Shown here in pieces: positions 1 to 8,026 of a DNA stretch of 35,346 nt (its first letter is position 1; each line of letters starts with the position of its first letter). The DNA comes from Trichococcus ilyis. GTDB lineage: Bacteria > Bacillota > Bacilli > Lactobacillales > Aerococcaceae. Location: NCBI RefSeq assembly GCF_900109135.1, contig NZ_FNYT01000024.1:10566-45911 (forward strand), in the 5' to 3' direction. The translations under genes and the position numbers were made by a program. A model generated the notes under the pieces. The model had not been told where the DNA came from. It saw nothing but the letters and a program-made list of their open reading frames with translations, and made no database searches.

Positions 1-325
1 ATCGGACAACCAGCGCAACGACTTGGACGAGTTTGTCCGATAACGCCGAGGTATCGGACAACCAGCGCAACGACTTGGGCGTGCTTGTCCGATAACGCCG
101 AGGAATCGGACAACCAGCGCAACGACTTGGACCTGCTTGTCCGATAACGCTGAAGTATCGGACATCCAGCACAACGACTTGGACCTGCTTGTCCGATAAC
201 GCCGAAGAATCGGACAACCAGCGCAGCGAATTGGACGTGCTTGTCCGATAACGCTGAAGTATCGGACATCCAGCACAACGATTTGGACGTGCTTGTCCGA
301 TAACGCCGATGAATCGGACAACCAA
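1..325. repeat. Tandem array of 52-bp palindromic units
   Basis: Six consecutive 52-bp units start at 1, 53, 105, 157, 209 and 261, with the beginning of a seventh at 313. Each opens with ATCGGACAA (or ATCGGACAT) and carries TTGTCCGAT near its end, so every unit has inverted arms. Every junction also forms a hairpin, TTGTCCGATA and TATCGGACAA around about 9 nt. Units differ by only a few substitutions and alternate between two subtypes (GCGCAACGACTTGG and GCACAACGA). There are no unique spacers, so this is not CRISPR. No open frame of convincing composition spans it. The array may begin before the window. Single copies of the same arm arrangement occur elsewhere in this window. Function is unknown. 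Confidence 0.9.
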
Positions 326-339
326 GCTAGTTAACGCCG

Positions 340-368
340 AAAAAAAGCTGTCCCATTACGAGACAGCC
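340..368 (-). terminator. Terminator of helD
   Basis: Read on the minus strand, GCTGTC and GACAGC enclose a short loop and are followed by seven T residues, 16 nt after the helD stop. This is a standard intrinsic terminator. It separates helD from the 52-bp repeat array. Confidence 0.85.
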
Positions 369-383
369 CGGTCTATTCAGGTT

Positions 384-2627
384 TTACATTTTTCTTACGT
401 CATAATAATCCGGATTGACGCGCTCCAGCAGACCGGGTTCCTTCCCGGAAACGGTCAGATAGAGCTCGTGCATCGCCCGGGTGCAGATAGTGTAGAGGAT
501 CTGCAGTTCGTTCTGGGCAGCTTTTGCCGGATAATGGCAAACCGCAAAAACGACATCGAATTCCAGACCTTTCGCCAAACGGGCAGGCAGGATCAGCACC
601 GGGTGATGGCTGTTGTCGGTATCCTGCTGCACCAGTTTGTAGTCGATGCCTACAAGGGTCAGTTCCTGGCTGATGCGCTCCGCATCTTCCGCATTGCGGC
701 TGATGAAAGCAACGCGCAGGCCGGCAGCGACGCTCGCCTCCACCTTCTGCCTGATGTAGCCCATGTCGAGACCGCCATCCTCAGTCAAGAGCACTTCCGG
801 CTTCTTGCCGGAGCGGATATAGGTTCCTTCCGGTTTTTCGCCTTCGATGAAGCTTTCCGAGAAACGGACGATTTCATTGGTCGACCGGTAGCTGGTCAAC
901 AGACGGTAGGAGCTGAACTTGCTTTCGGAAAAGATGGTCCTCAGATCATCGAAGGAAAGTCGTCGGTTCAGGATATTCTGGTTCAAGTCGCCGCTCAGGA
1001 TGAAGCGTGCGCTCGGGTAGGCATGCTGCAGCATCTGCAGTTGGAACGGTGAAAAATCCTGCACCTCATCCAGACAGATGTATTGGTATTTCATGTCGCT
1101 TGATGGTCCCTTCAGCAACAAACGCAGGCTGTAATAGGCATCCAGATCTTCCAGCAGCACACGCTTCTCGGCCATATGCTCCGCGACCAGCGCGATATGT
1201 GTGCGCCATTCTTCCTCATCCAAACCGAAATCATCCAACGAAAGCAATTTAGGCACAGCCCGCAGGAAATGGATGTATTGATTCTTGTAGCGGATGAAGG
1301 CCAATGCCTCAATCCGCGCAACGACCGGTTCGAAAGCATCCTCCAGGATATCCGCCGTCATCGCGTCTTCCATCGCTTTTTGATTGTGGGTTTCTTTCTC
1401 GTAACGGTACAGATCCAGGTCGGACATCGCGACCATCTCTTTATCCACCCATGGCTTGCCTTTTTGCGACTGTTTGATGCGTTCCACCCGCTGCAGCAAG
1501 TGTCTTTGCAGGATATCCAACTTGCTGGCCAGCGCCCCTTGGCTGTCGATGCTGTAGAAAGCCGATTCGATTTCCTCCTGCGAAAGGATGATCTCATCGC
1601 GGAAACGGATATCCGCGAACTTCAGGTAGCGTTTCTTCAGGAGCGCCCCGTATTTCTGAAGAGCTTCATAGAAGGCCAGACTGCCCTTCAGTACCGTGAC
1701 CTTCGCTAAGCTGTCCGCGTGGTCGGCGCGCAAGGAAAAGCCGGTAACCTTCCGCTCCATGAATTCGCTGAAGGTTGTGTTCCCTACGTTCAGTTCACCC
1801 AATGCAGGCAACACTTGGGAAACGTACTCCTGGAATATTTTGTTCGGGGAAAACAGGACGATTTCCTCCGACTGCAATTGGTCCCGGAAAGCATAAAGCA
1901 GATAGGCGATCTTCTGCATCAGCACAACCGTTTTTCCTGACCCGGCCACGCCTTCGATCAGCGTCACAGCTGCTTTTGTTTCCCTGACGATCTGGTTCTG
2001 TTCTTTCTGCAAAGTGGAGACGACCGTGCCCATTTGATAGGATGAAGGCCCCTCCAGCACTTCCAGCAGATACGGATCGCCCATGACATTGTCCGTATCC
2101 ATCATGCGGACGATTTCCGCATGCCGGATCAGAAATTGCCTTTTCAGGTCAACGCCGTAGGTCATCGGTTGATCGGCTATCATCAGCTTCACTTTTTCGC
2201 CTTTGCTGCCCTCATAATAGAGCGATGCGATCGGCGAACGCCAGTCAACGATCAGGTTCTCATCCTTCTCGAACAAAGAGCCGATCCCGATATAGATCGT
2301 CTCATTGCCGTATTCGTCGTGGTAATCGATGCGGCCGAAGTAAGGCTCATCCTGCATCTTTTCCAATACAGCAACACGCTCTGCGTTGTTCTGCAATTCG
2401 TTGTTGCGGATCATCAGCTCCTGCTCGAAAGCCCGCAGTTCAGCCGATGATTCCCAGACGCTCTCCGAGGATCCCTGGCTGATTTTGATCTCTTTGGATT
2501 CCTTCAATTGCTGTCTTTGCTTTTCACTTTTTTCTTCTACTTGCTCGGCCAATCGCGTTCTTTCCTTGTTGATGACTTCAATGACGCGATGGACACGTTC
2601 CTGTTCTTTCATTAGATCTTTATGCAA
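384..2627 (-). CDS. helD: RNA polymerase recycling motor HelD
   Basis: This 747-residue protein is a UvrD/Rep-type superfamily 1 ATPase of the HelD family, which binds RNA polymerase and releases stalled complexes. The N-terminal 90 residues are highly charged and predicted coiled coil, the HelD arm that enters the polymerase. Walker A is GVAGSGKT at residues 226-233 and the Walker B/DEXQ-like motif is LDEVQD at 519-524. A C-terminal helicase segment with TSYRSTNE follows. The length is close to B. subtilis HelD. The start is TTG at 2627 with AGAGAGGT about 7 nt upstream; the in-frame ATG at 2612 has no ribosome site. The gene stands alone with its own promoter and terminator. Confidence 0.93.
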   Translation of the reverse strand: MHKDLMKEQERVHRVIEVINKERTRLAEQVEEKSEKQRQQLKESKEIKISQGSSESVWESSAELRAFEQELMIRNNELQNNAERVAVLEKMQDEPYFGRIDYHDEYGNETIYIGIGSLFEKDENLIVDWRSPIASLYYEGSKGEKVKLMIADQPMTYGVDLKRQFLIRHAEIVRMMDTDNVMGDPYLLEVLEGPSSYQMGTVVSTLQKEQNQIVRETKAAVTLIEGVAGSGKTVVLMQKIAYLLYAFRDQLQSEEIVLFSPNKIFQEYVSQVLPALGELNVGNTTFSEFMERKVTGFSLRADHADSLAKVTVLKGSLAFYEALQKYGALLKKRYLKFADIRFRDEIILSQEEIESAFYSIDSQGALASKLDILQRHLLQRVERIKQSQKGKPWVDKEMVAMSDLDLYRYEKETHNQKAMEDAMTADILEDAFEPVVARIEALAFIRYKNQYIHFLRAVPKLLSLDDFGLDEEEWRTHIALVAEHMAEKRVLLEDLDAYYSLRLLLKGPSSDMKYQYICLDEVQDFSPFQLQMLQHAYPSARFILSGDLNQNILNRRLSFDDLRTIFSESKFSSYRLLTSYRSTNEIVRFSESFIEGEKPEGTYIRSGKKPEVLLTEDGGLDMGYIRQKVEASVAAGLRVAFISRNAEDAERISQELTLVGIDYKLVQQDTDNSHHPVLILPARLAKGLEFDVVFAVCHYPAKAAQNELQILYTICTRAMHELYLTVSGKEPGLLERVNPDYYDVRKM

Positions 2628-2698
2628 CCAGCCGACCTCTCTTTCTTAAGAAAACTCGTGGACTATTCGGTCTTCTTCACTCAAATGCGACAATTAGT

Positions 2699-2727
2699 AG
2701 TATACCATCGCAGAGGGATTCTGGCTA
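2699..2727 (-). promoter_or_regulatory. Promoter of helD
   Basis: On the minus strand a TATACT -10 box (2699-2704) is preceded by TG, making an extended -10. TAGCCA lies 17 bp upstream (2722-2727) as a weak -35. It lies about 70 nt before the helD start. Confidence 0.5.
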
Positions 2728-2762
2728 TTTATTCCCCGCACCTCCATAAAAGCGTCCCAAGC

Positions 2763-2810
2763 CGAAAAGCAGCCGGGAGGCAGGCCCGTTTGCGGCTCTT
2801 CCTTCCGGCT
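2763..2810 (-). terminator. Possible terminator of cstB
   Basis: On the minus strand AGCCGGAAGG pairs with CCTCCCGGCT with one mismatch around a roughly 20-nt loop, and only four T residues follow a short distance later. It sits about 50 nt after the cstB stop. The weak T tract lowers confidence. Confidence 0.4.
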
Positions 2811-2857
2811 CAAGTTATTTTTTTGATCCCCTTTTTTGGGATTCTGGCGCATTTGAC

Positions 2858-4222
2858 CTATTCGTTGAGGCTGTTTTCGATCGCGGTGTATCCTCCCAGG
2901 ATATTGACGATCTGCTTGAATCCCCTCTCCTCCAAGGCACCGATGGCGACGGATGAACGGACGCCCGATTGGCAATGGACGTACAGGGGTTCATCCCGAT
3001 TGAACGGCAACGGGTCCTCGAGGAGCTTGCCCAGGAGCACACGCTTAGCATCGGACAAGTGCCCTTTGTCCCACTCGCTTTTCGAACGCACGTCCAATAT
3101 CTGCAGCTCCTTTTTTTGGCGCAAGGCGACGAACGCAGCAGCGGTGATCGTATCGGTCATCCTGTCGTCCGCGACTTGTCCGGCATCCAGATAGCCTCTG
3201 ACTTGGTCGAACCCGATCAGCTGTAGGTGGCGGGCAGCCGTTTCCGCCTGCTCTTTGGTTCCGATGAACATCACATGCCCTGCGTAATCCAGGAACCAGC
3301 CGGCGTAGTTCAAAAACTTTTTGTTCAGCGGAATGTTGATCGTCCTTTCGATGTGCCCGGCTTGATAGATTTCTTTCGCGCGCAGATCAATCATCCTGTC
3401 GTTTGGCCCGGCCTGCTGCAGCGGGAAGACCGGATAAGGCACATAGGCGCCGCTGTCCGCTTTGTTGATCTTCTTCATCTGGGCAAAGTAGGTCGGCGGC
3501 TCGGGCTGATTTTCCGTCAAAGCTTCGATGAAACTCGTTTCCTCATCATATTGGAAAGCCCAGTTGTTGTCTTTTTCGTAGCCCAAAGTGGTCATCGGAA
3601 CGGCTCCCAGCGACTTCCCGCAGGCGCTGCCGGCGCCGTGCCCGGGCCAGATCTGCAGATGGTCGGGATAGTCAGCCATTTTCTGCAGGGAACGGAACAT
3701 CTCTTTGGCTCCGATTTCGGTGGTCCCTTGCATATGCGCAGCCTCTTCCAGCAAGTCCGGCCGGCCGACGTCACCCACAAAGATGAAATCGCCGGTGAAC
3801 AATCCCATCGGAATGTCCGAACCGCCGCCGATGTCCGTCAACAGAAAGGACACACTCTCCGGCGTATGCCCGGGCGTGTGGAGCACCTCCAGTTTGACTT
3901 TCCCTACGGAGATGATGTCCCCATCCTGCAGCAGCACACTCCCTTCAGGCAGATCCTGGTAACGCCAGTCATCCCCGCCCATATCCGACACATGCAACTT
4001 GGCCCCTAGTCGTCTGCCTGTTTCCCTCAAGCCGGATGCATAATCGGCGTGGATATGCGTTTCCGTTGCCGCAGTGATGACCAGGCCTTCGTCTTCGGCT
4101 GCCAAGATGTACGCATCCAACTTGCGCAAGGGATCGATGATGATGGCTTCCCCTGTTTTTTGGCAGCCCACCATATAGGAAAATTGCGCTATCTGCGGAT
4201 CGAAAAATGATTTAAAAAACAT
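2858..4222 (-). CDS. cstB: CstB-like persulfide dioxygenase-sulfurtransferase
   Basis: The 454-residue protein has an N-terminal metallo-beta-lactamase domain, a degenerate rhodanese domain and a C-terminal active rhodanese. This is the CstB architecture, which oxidises low-molecular-weight persulfides to thiosulfate. Visible mono-iron ligand candidates are His56 (THIHAD), His115 (HTPGH) and Asp145 (FTGD). Cys20 and Cys201 are present and match cysteines I recall as important in S. aureus CstB. The middle rhodanese (about 270-340) has no catalytic Cys. The last one has HCQSGVRSS with Cys417. The canonical HxHxDH is HIHADY here. The start has AAGGGGG 9 nt upstream. It follows the DUF1345 gene by 45 nt. 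No CstR-type repressor is adjacent. Confidence 0.88.
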   Translation of the reverse strand: MFFKSFFDPQIAQFSYMVGCQKTGEAIIIDPLRKLDAYILAAEDEGLVITAATETHIHADYASGLRETGRRLGAKLHVSDMGGDDWRYQDLPEGSVLLQDGDIISVGKVKLEVLHTPGHTPESVSFLLTDIGGGSDIPMGLFTGDFIFVGDVGRPDLLEEAAHMQGTTEIGAKEMFRSLQKMADYPDHLQIWPGHGAGSACGKSLGAVPMTTLGYEKDNNWAFQYDEETSFIEALTENQPEPPTYFAQMKKINKADSGAYVPYPVFPLQQAGPNDRMIDLRAKEIYQAGHIERTINIPLNKKFLNYAGWFLDYAGHVMFIGTKEQAETAARHLQLIGFDQVRGYLDAGQVADDRMTDTITAAAFVALRQKKELQILDVRSKSEWDKGHLSDAKRVLLGKLLEDPLPFNRDEPLYVHCQSGVRSSVAIGALEERGFKQIVNILGGYTAIENSLNE

Positions 4223-4267
4223 GCATAAATTCCCCCTTATCCTTAACTGTCAATGATCCATCCTGAT

Positions 4268-4930
4268 TCAAATGCTCAGGCTTGCGACAAAATTGATGGT
4301 CGTGGCGATGATGGCAGTCCCGAAAATGAAGGACAACAGCGCATGCCCGAGTGCAGCCTTGCGGAATTCCGGCGTGGTGAAGGTCATGTCGGAGACTTGG
4401 TACGTCATACCGATCGTGAACGCCAGATAGGCGAAATCCCAAAAGTTGGGCTTTTCGGTGCCTTCAAAGATGATGCCGCCGTTGACATCGCGGTAATAGA
4501 GCTCCGCATACCGCAACATATAGAGGCCATGCACCGTCGTCCAGGAGAGCACGATGCTGAACAACCCGAATCCGATCGTCTCGAAGCTGCGTACATGAGT
4601 CGTCAGCATCAACGCGACGGCCCCGATGCTGATCAGGCAAGCCAACAGAACAAAAAAATCGATGGTTGAATATTTGATGTCTTCCTCTTGTGCGATCCTT
4701 TCGGTTTCCGTTCCATCATGCGGATGAAAATCCTTCCACAGCAAATACAATAAAATGATAGCAGCGCTGTCCCACCCGATCAAAGGCGCCAGCTCCCAAC
4801 GCAACAGGAATCCTCCGGCCAGCCCGATGCCCGTACCGACCGATCCGGCAATCAGAAAGCGCGTCCGCTTTTTGCGCATATCCTTTCCGGTTTGCGTTTG
4901 ATCAGCAAATAACTGGATTCTTTTCTTCAT
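4268..4930 (-). CDS. DUF1345 integral membrane protein
   Basis: A 220-residue membrane protein with a basic N-terminus and about five hydrophobic segments (roughly residues 27-45, 48-66, 92-112, 120-138 and 190-215). The C-terminal half carries the DUF1345 hallmarks SWTTVHGLYMLRYAELYY, NFWDFAYLAFTIGMTYQVSD and HALLSFIFGTAI. The molecular function of the family is unknown. The start has an AGGGGGCGG ribosome site. It lies between the VOC gene and cstB on the same strand, with gaps of about 40 nt, so the three may be co-transcribed, although nothing in its sequence links it to sulfur metabolism. Confidence 0.85.
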   Translation of the reverse strand: MKKRIQLFADQTQTGKDMRKKRTRFLIAGSVGTGIGLAGGFLLRWELAPLIGWDSAAIILLYLLWKDFHPHDGTETERIAQEEDIKYSTIDFFVLLACLISIGAVALMLTTHVRSFETIGFGLFSIVLSWTTVHGLYMLRYAELYYRDVNGGIIFEGTEKPNFWDFAYLAFTIGMTYQVSDMTFTTPEFRKAALGHALLSFIFGTAIIATTINFVASLSI

Positions 4931-4968
4931 GGCTGTCCGCCCCCTGCTTTTTCGGCCTGACTGTTCTT

Positions 4969-5352
4969 TCAGATGGTGATTTCGATGACGTTCTTTTCCG
5001 GATCGAGGAACATGCTTTCATAGTAGCCGTCCCCCGTCACGCGCGGTTGGCTTTTGCACGTGTACCCCGCTTTGATGAGCCTGTCCGTGAAATAATCGAC
5101 GTTCTGCTTGTTCCCGACCGAAATGGCCAGATGCGCCCAGCCCAGCATATCGAGGGGATAGCGTTCTTTGACGTCCAGCCTTTTCATAAGCTCCAGACGG
5201 GCCCCCCCTTCACGGAAAGTAATAAAATAAGATTGGAAATCCTTTTCAGGATTACGGTATAATTTATTGGCCTTTCCGTCAAAAAAACGAACATAAAAAT
5301 CGCGCATCAGTTCCAAGTCGTCCACCCACAATGCAACATGTTCAATCTTCAT
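4969..5352 (-). CDS. VOC (glyoxalase-fold) family protein
   Basis: A 127-residue single-domain vicinal-oxygen-chelate protein. KIEHVALWVDDLELMRDFYV is the usual first beta-alpha element and the C-terminus GDGYYESMFLDPEKNVIEI is the usual last one. Metal-ligand candidates are His6 (EHVALWV) and the late Glu (NVIEI). Such proteins include glyoxalases, fosfomycin thiol transferases and dioxygenases, and the sequence alone does not tell which. I chose ATG at 5352 because TCCTCT (AGAGGA on the coding strand) at 5363-5368 is 10 nt away. The in-frame GTG at 5361 would almost touch that site. Confidence 0.8.
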   Translation of the reverse strand: MKIEHVALWVDDLELMRDFYVRFFDGKANKLYRNPEKDFQSYFITFREGGARLELMKRLDVKERYPLDMLGWAHLAISVGNKQNVDYFTDRLIKAGYTCKSQPRVTGDGYYESMFLDPEKNVIEITI

Positions 5353-5403
5353 AGTTTTCACGTCCTCTCATCCTGCTTGCCGTAAAAGCGTTTCCTCAAA
5401 CTG

Positions 5404-5412
5404 ATTTTATCA
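5404..5412 (-). promoter_or_regulatory. Possible extended -10 promoter of the VOC gene
   Basis: The coding strand reads TGATAAAAT, an extended -10 box about 55 nt before the start. No good -35 is visible. Confidence 0.4.
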
Positions 5413-5595
5413 CATCATTGGCGCAGATGCGTTCCCGGAAGCATCCGCTCGATTCCGTTCGCATTCTTGTTTCTCTTCTCCGGAAGTCATTGTGGTTTTC
5501 GGCCGCCTTCCCGCTGCGGCCTGTCCGCCCTTAAACGAATGTGTCTTTTTTTCATTTTTTTCAAAGCGTATTCTCAGCATCCACTCAGAATATGA

Positions 5596-5624
5596 TTGAC
5601 AGACTGATTTGTATTTGATAGTGT
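5596..5624 (+). promoter_or_regulatory. Promoter of the lysine riboswitch-dapA unit
   Basis: A perfect -35 TTGACA at 5596-5601 is followed by AT-rich DNA with a -10 candidate GATAGT (5617-5622, 15-bp spacer) or TAGTGT (5619-5624, 17-bp spacer). It lies about 25 nt before the riboswitch aptamer. Confidence 0.6.
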
Positions 5625-5645
5625 GGAATTAACAAAATACGATTC

Positions 5646-5818
5646 GATGTGATGAAGAGGTCGCGGTTAACAATCAGTAAGGGATTCCCTGAAAGGTGTT
5701 GCTGCCGAAATACTCTGTATTGGGGCCAAGGTTGAACAAATCTGGCACTGTCGGACAAAGCCGCCCAGCTTTGTTCGGTGAGCTTCTCACGTTGGGGCAA
5801 ATTGGTGGACTTCACTAT
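5646..5818 (+). promoter_or_regulatory. Lysine riboswitch (L box)
   Basis: The conserved L-box landmarks occur in order: GATGAAGAGGTCGCGG (5651), CAGTAAGG (5676), CTGAAAGG (5689), GCCGAA (5704), ACTGTCGG (about 5747), GAGCTTCTCAC (about 5780) and GGTGGACTTCACTA closing the P1 stem. The aptamer is followed by a strong terminator and then dapA, so this is a transcription-attenuation switch that should shut off dapA when lysine is plentiful. The landmark match makes the call firm; the exact ends are approximate. Confidence 0.92.
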
Positions 5819-5854
5819 ACGGATGCAAAGATTCAGCTTAAGCAACCTGTTTTG

Positions 5855-5890
5855 AACGACTATGAGACCATTTGCTCATAGTCGTTTTTT
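5855..5890 (+). terminator. Riboswitch-controlled attenuator before dapA
   Basis: AACGACTATGAG pairs with CTCATAGTCGTT around an 8-nt loop and runs into a T tract. It sits between the lysine aptamer and the dapA ribosome site, as expected for the lysine-bound OFF structure. Confidence 0.9.
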
Positions 5891-5933
5891 GTCTATTTAT
5901 TAATAAAAAACAGAACCCAGGAGGAAGATAAGC

Positions 5934-6821
5934 ATGGCTATTTTTGAAGGATCAGGCGTTGCCATCGTTACGCCGTTTAAAGATACGGAAAACCAAGAAA
6001 TCAACTACGAGGTGTTGGAAGAGCTGATCGAGTTCCATATCGCAAACGGCACCGATTCAATCATCATCGCAGGGACAACCGGGGAAGCATCAACTCTGAC
6101 GGATGAAGAGCAACTTCATCTGATTCGTTTCACTGTCGAAAAAGTCAACGGCCGTATTCCTGTCATCGGCGGGGCCGGAAGCAATGACACGCGCCACGGT
6201 GTCGGATTGACGCGCGCTGTAGAGGCCACGGGTGTGGATGCGATCCTCAGCGTCACCCCTTATTACAACAAAACATCCCAAAAAGGCTTGATCGCGCATT
6301 ACACAGCCATCGCCAACAGTGTGAAAGTTCCGATCGTCCTTTACAATGTGCCGGGCCGAACAGGACAGAATATTACCCCTGAATCGCTGGTGGAGCTTGC
6401 CAAAATCGATAACATCGTTTCGTTGAAGGATGCCACTGGCAACTTCAGCCAAGCCGTTGATAACTTGAGTCTTTTGGGCGATCGCCTGGACATCTATTCC
6501 GGGAATGACGACACCATCATCCCATTGATGAGCTTAGGCGCAAAAGGCGTCATCTCCGTCCTTGCCAATATTGCACCGAAAGCAACAGCTGAAATGACGC
6601 ATGCTTTCCTTGATGGCGACATCAAAAAAGCCGCCGCGATGCAAGCCGAGTACAAAGAACTGATCGACTGCCTGTTTGTGGAGCCGAATCCGATTCCTGT
6701 AAAAGCAGGAATGCAACTGTTGGGCTTCAATGTCGGACCGATGCGTCTGCCGTTGACGGATGCCGATCAAGCAGTCATTGACCGTTTGGCCGCTGCCATG
6801 AAAAAAGTCGGCCTGATCTAG
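5934..6821 (+). CDS. dapA: 4-hydroxy-tetrahydrodipicolinate synthase
   Basis: A 295-residue class I aldolase-fold enzyme condensing pyruvate with aspartate semialdehyde, the first committed step to diaminopimelate and lysine. The active-site set is complete: Thr48-Thr49 in GTTGEAS, Tyr111 (PYYNK), Tyr137 and Arg142 (LYNVPGRTG), and the Schiff-base Lys165 (SLKDATGN). The length is normal. GGAGGAAG lies 8 nt before the ATG. It is transcribed alone behind a lysine riboswitch; no other lysine pathway gene is adjacent. Confidence 0.97.
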   Translation: MAIFEGSGVAIVTPFKDTENQEINYEVLEELIEFHIANGTDSIIIAGTTGEASTLTDEEQLHLIRFTVEKVNGRIPVIGGAGSNDTRHGVGLTRAVEATGVDAILSVTPYYNKTSQKGLIAHYTAIANSVKVPIVLYNVPGRTGQNITPESLVELAKIDNIVSLKDATGNFSQAVDNLSLLGDRLDIYSGNDDTIIPLMSLGAKGVISVLANIAPKATAEMTHAFLDGDIKKAAAMQAEYKELIDCLFVEPNPIPVKAGMQLLGFNVGPMRLPLTDADQAVIDRLAAAMKKVGLI

Positions 6822-6832
6822 AAACAGAACCA

Positions 6833-6872
6833 AAAACCGCCATCGGAATTTATATTTCCGGTGGCGGTTTTA
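6833..6872. terminator. Bidirectional terminator after dapA
   Basis: ACCGCCATCGGAA and TTCCGGTGGCGGT form a 13-bp stem with one G-U pair. T-rich tracts follow on the plus strand and also on the minus strand (GGCGGTTTTTGG). It serves dapA and the convergent small membrane peptide gene. Confidence 0.88.
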
Positions 6873-6878
6873 TGTTTT

Positions 6879-6986
6879 TCAGAAAAGATGAAGCAAATAT
6901 TTATTGAGCAATAAAATAATCAGTACAAGAAGCAAAACGATGACGAAACCGATGGCTCGTTTCACATAGAAATCCCTCAACTTCAT
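6879..6986 (-). CDS. 35-residue single-span membrane peptide
   Basis: An unannotatable-by-length frame encodes MKLRDFYVKRAIGF followed by an unbroken hydrophobic helix (residues about 12-28, rich in Val, Leu and Ile) and the tail NKYLLHLF. The N-terminus is basic, so the protein should sit N-in across the membrane. GGAAGGG lies about 7 nt before the ATG. It ends just before the terminator shared with dapA. I do not recognise a family. The good ribosome site, ATG, terminator and clean helix together argue for a real gene. Confidence 0.65.
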   Translation of the reverse strand: MKLRDFYVKRAIGFVIVLLLVLIILLLNKYLLHLF

Positions 6987-7095
6987 GGCTATTCCCTTCC
7001 TTAACAGCTTAGTAGGATATCCTTTTATTTCACGATTCCGAGCTTTTTGAAATGAGCTTTCGGAAAAGCGTTGATGCCGATTCCGCTCGCATTCA

Positions 7096-7860
7096 TCAGC
7101 CTTGTTTTTTCTTTTGCTGCCTGCTCGTCAGGCGCACGACTAAGTTGCGCGGCGCCAGCTTCGACGATAAGAGCGCTCCCTTCAGCAGCATCGTCGGAAC
7201 GATGATTTTCTTGCGCTTGTACATCTTGTCCAATGCATACTTGACGCAGTATTCAGAAGTGATGCCTTTCAGATTGAATTTCACATCCGCCACTTGGTTG
7301 AACTCCGTATCGACCGGACCCGGGCACAGCGAACCGATGTAGACGTTGCTCTTCTTCTCTTCCAACTCTTCAGCAATCGCGGAAGTGAAGCTCGTGACGT
7401 AGGCTTTTGTTGCATAATAGGTCGCCATGTAAGGCCCCGCCGGCATCAGTCCGGCAACCGAAGCCACATTCAGGATGTAGCCTTCATCCCTTGCGAGCAT
7501 ATCCGGCAGAAATTTCTTGGTCAGGATATGCACAGCCTTGATGTTGACATCGATCATCTCCAGCTCCTTGGCGAGACTGGTCGCCGTGAACGGGCCGAAA
7601 TCACCGAAACCGGCACAGTTGATCAGCATGGAAATGTTTTTATCCTTTGTTTCTTCGTACAGACGAAAGCATTCATCCGCTTTCGCCAAGTCCGCTGTGA
7701 TGATTTCGCTTTTGGTAGGTAATTGTTTGCTGATTTCCACCAGCCGATCCTTCCGCCTCGCGACCAGAATCAGATCGTATCCTTGTTGGCTCAGCTTTTT
7801 GGCGAACTCTTGGCCGATGCCCGCACTCGCGCCGGTGATGAGCGCTATCTTGTTTGTCAT
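7096..7860 (-). CDS. Short-chain dehydrogenase/reductase
   Basis: A 254-residue classical SDR. The Rossmann nucleotide motif TGASAGIG is at residues 9-16, NCAGFG replaces the usual NNAG, and the catalytic Ser (NVASVAG) and YxxxK (YYATK) are present. The lack of an acidic residue at the end of beta-2 (VARRKDRL) suggests NADP(H). It resembles the DltE/YqjQ-like SDRs of Firmicutes; the substrate is unknown. I start it at ATG 7860 because GAGGG is 7 nt upstream. The frame is open further upstream to 7980, but that part lacks a ribosome site and SDR homology. Confidence 0.88.
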   Translation of the reverse strand: MTNKIALITGASAGIGQEFAKKLSQQGYDLILVARRKDRLVEISKQLPTKSEIITADLAKADECFRLYEETKDKNISMLINCAGFGDFGPFTATSLAKELEMIDVNIKAVHILTKKFLPDMLARDEGYILNVASVAGLMPAGPYMATYYATKAYVTSFTSAIAEELEEKKSNVYIGSLCPGPVDTEFNQVADVKFNLKGITSEYCVKYALDKMYKRKKIIVPTMLLKGALLSSKLAPRNLVVRLTSRQQKKKQG

Positions 7861-8026
7861 TATTTTTCCCTCGCATTTCGTCAAATGATTGCTGCCTTTA
7901 GCGTATCGCATTTGCGCGCCAAGGGCAATCCTTAGGCTTATTCGTGAAATGACATCAGTATATTTATAGATGAATCGCAAATAAATGTCGTATTATATCA
8001 TTAAGCAATAATAAAGGAGTGATATT

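Noticed and set aside
1-325. CRISPR array
   Set aside because: Whole 52-bp units repeat without unique spacers, and no cas genes are present.
309-1052. 247-codon plus-strand open frame at the repeat array edge
   Set aside because: It is antisense to helD and its start lies inside the repeat array and terminator.
5640-5890. T-box leader for dapA
   Set aside because: No T-box consensus (TGGNACCGCG) is present; the L-box landmarks explain the region.
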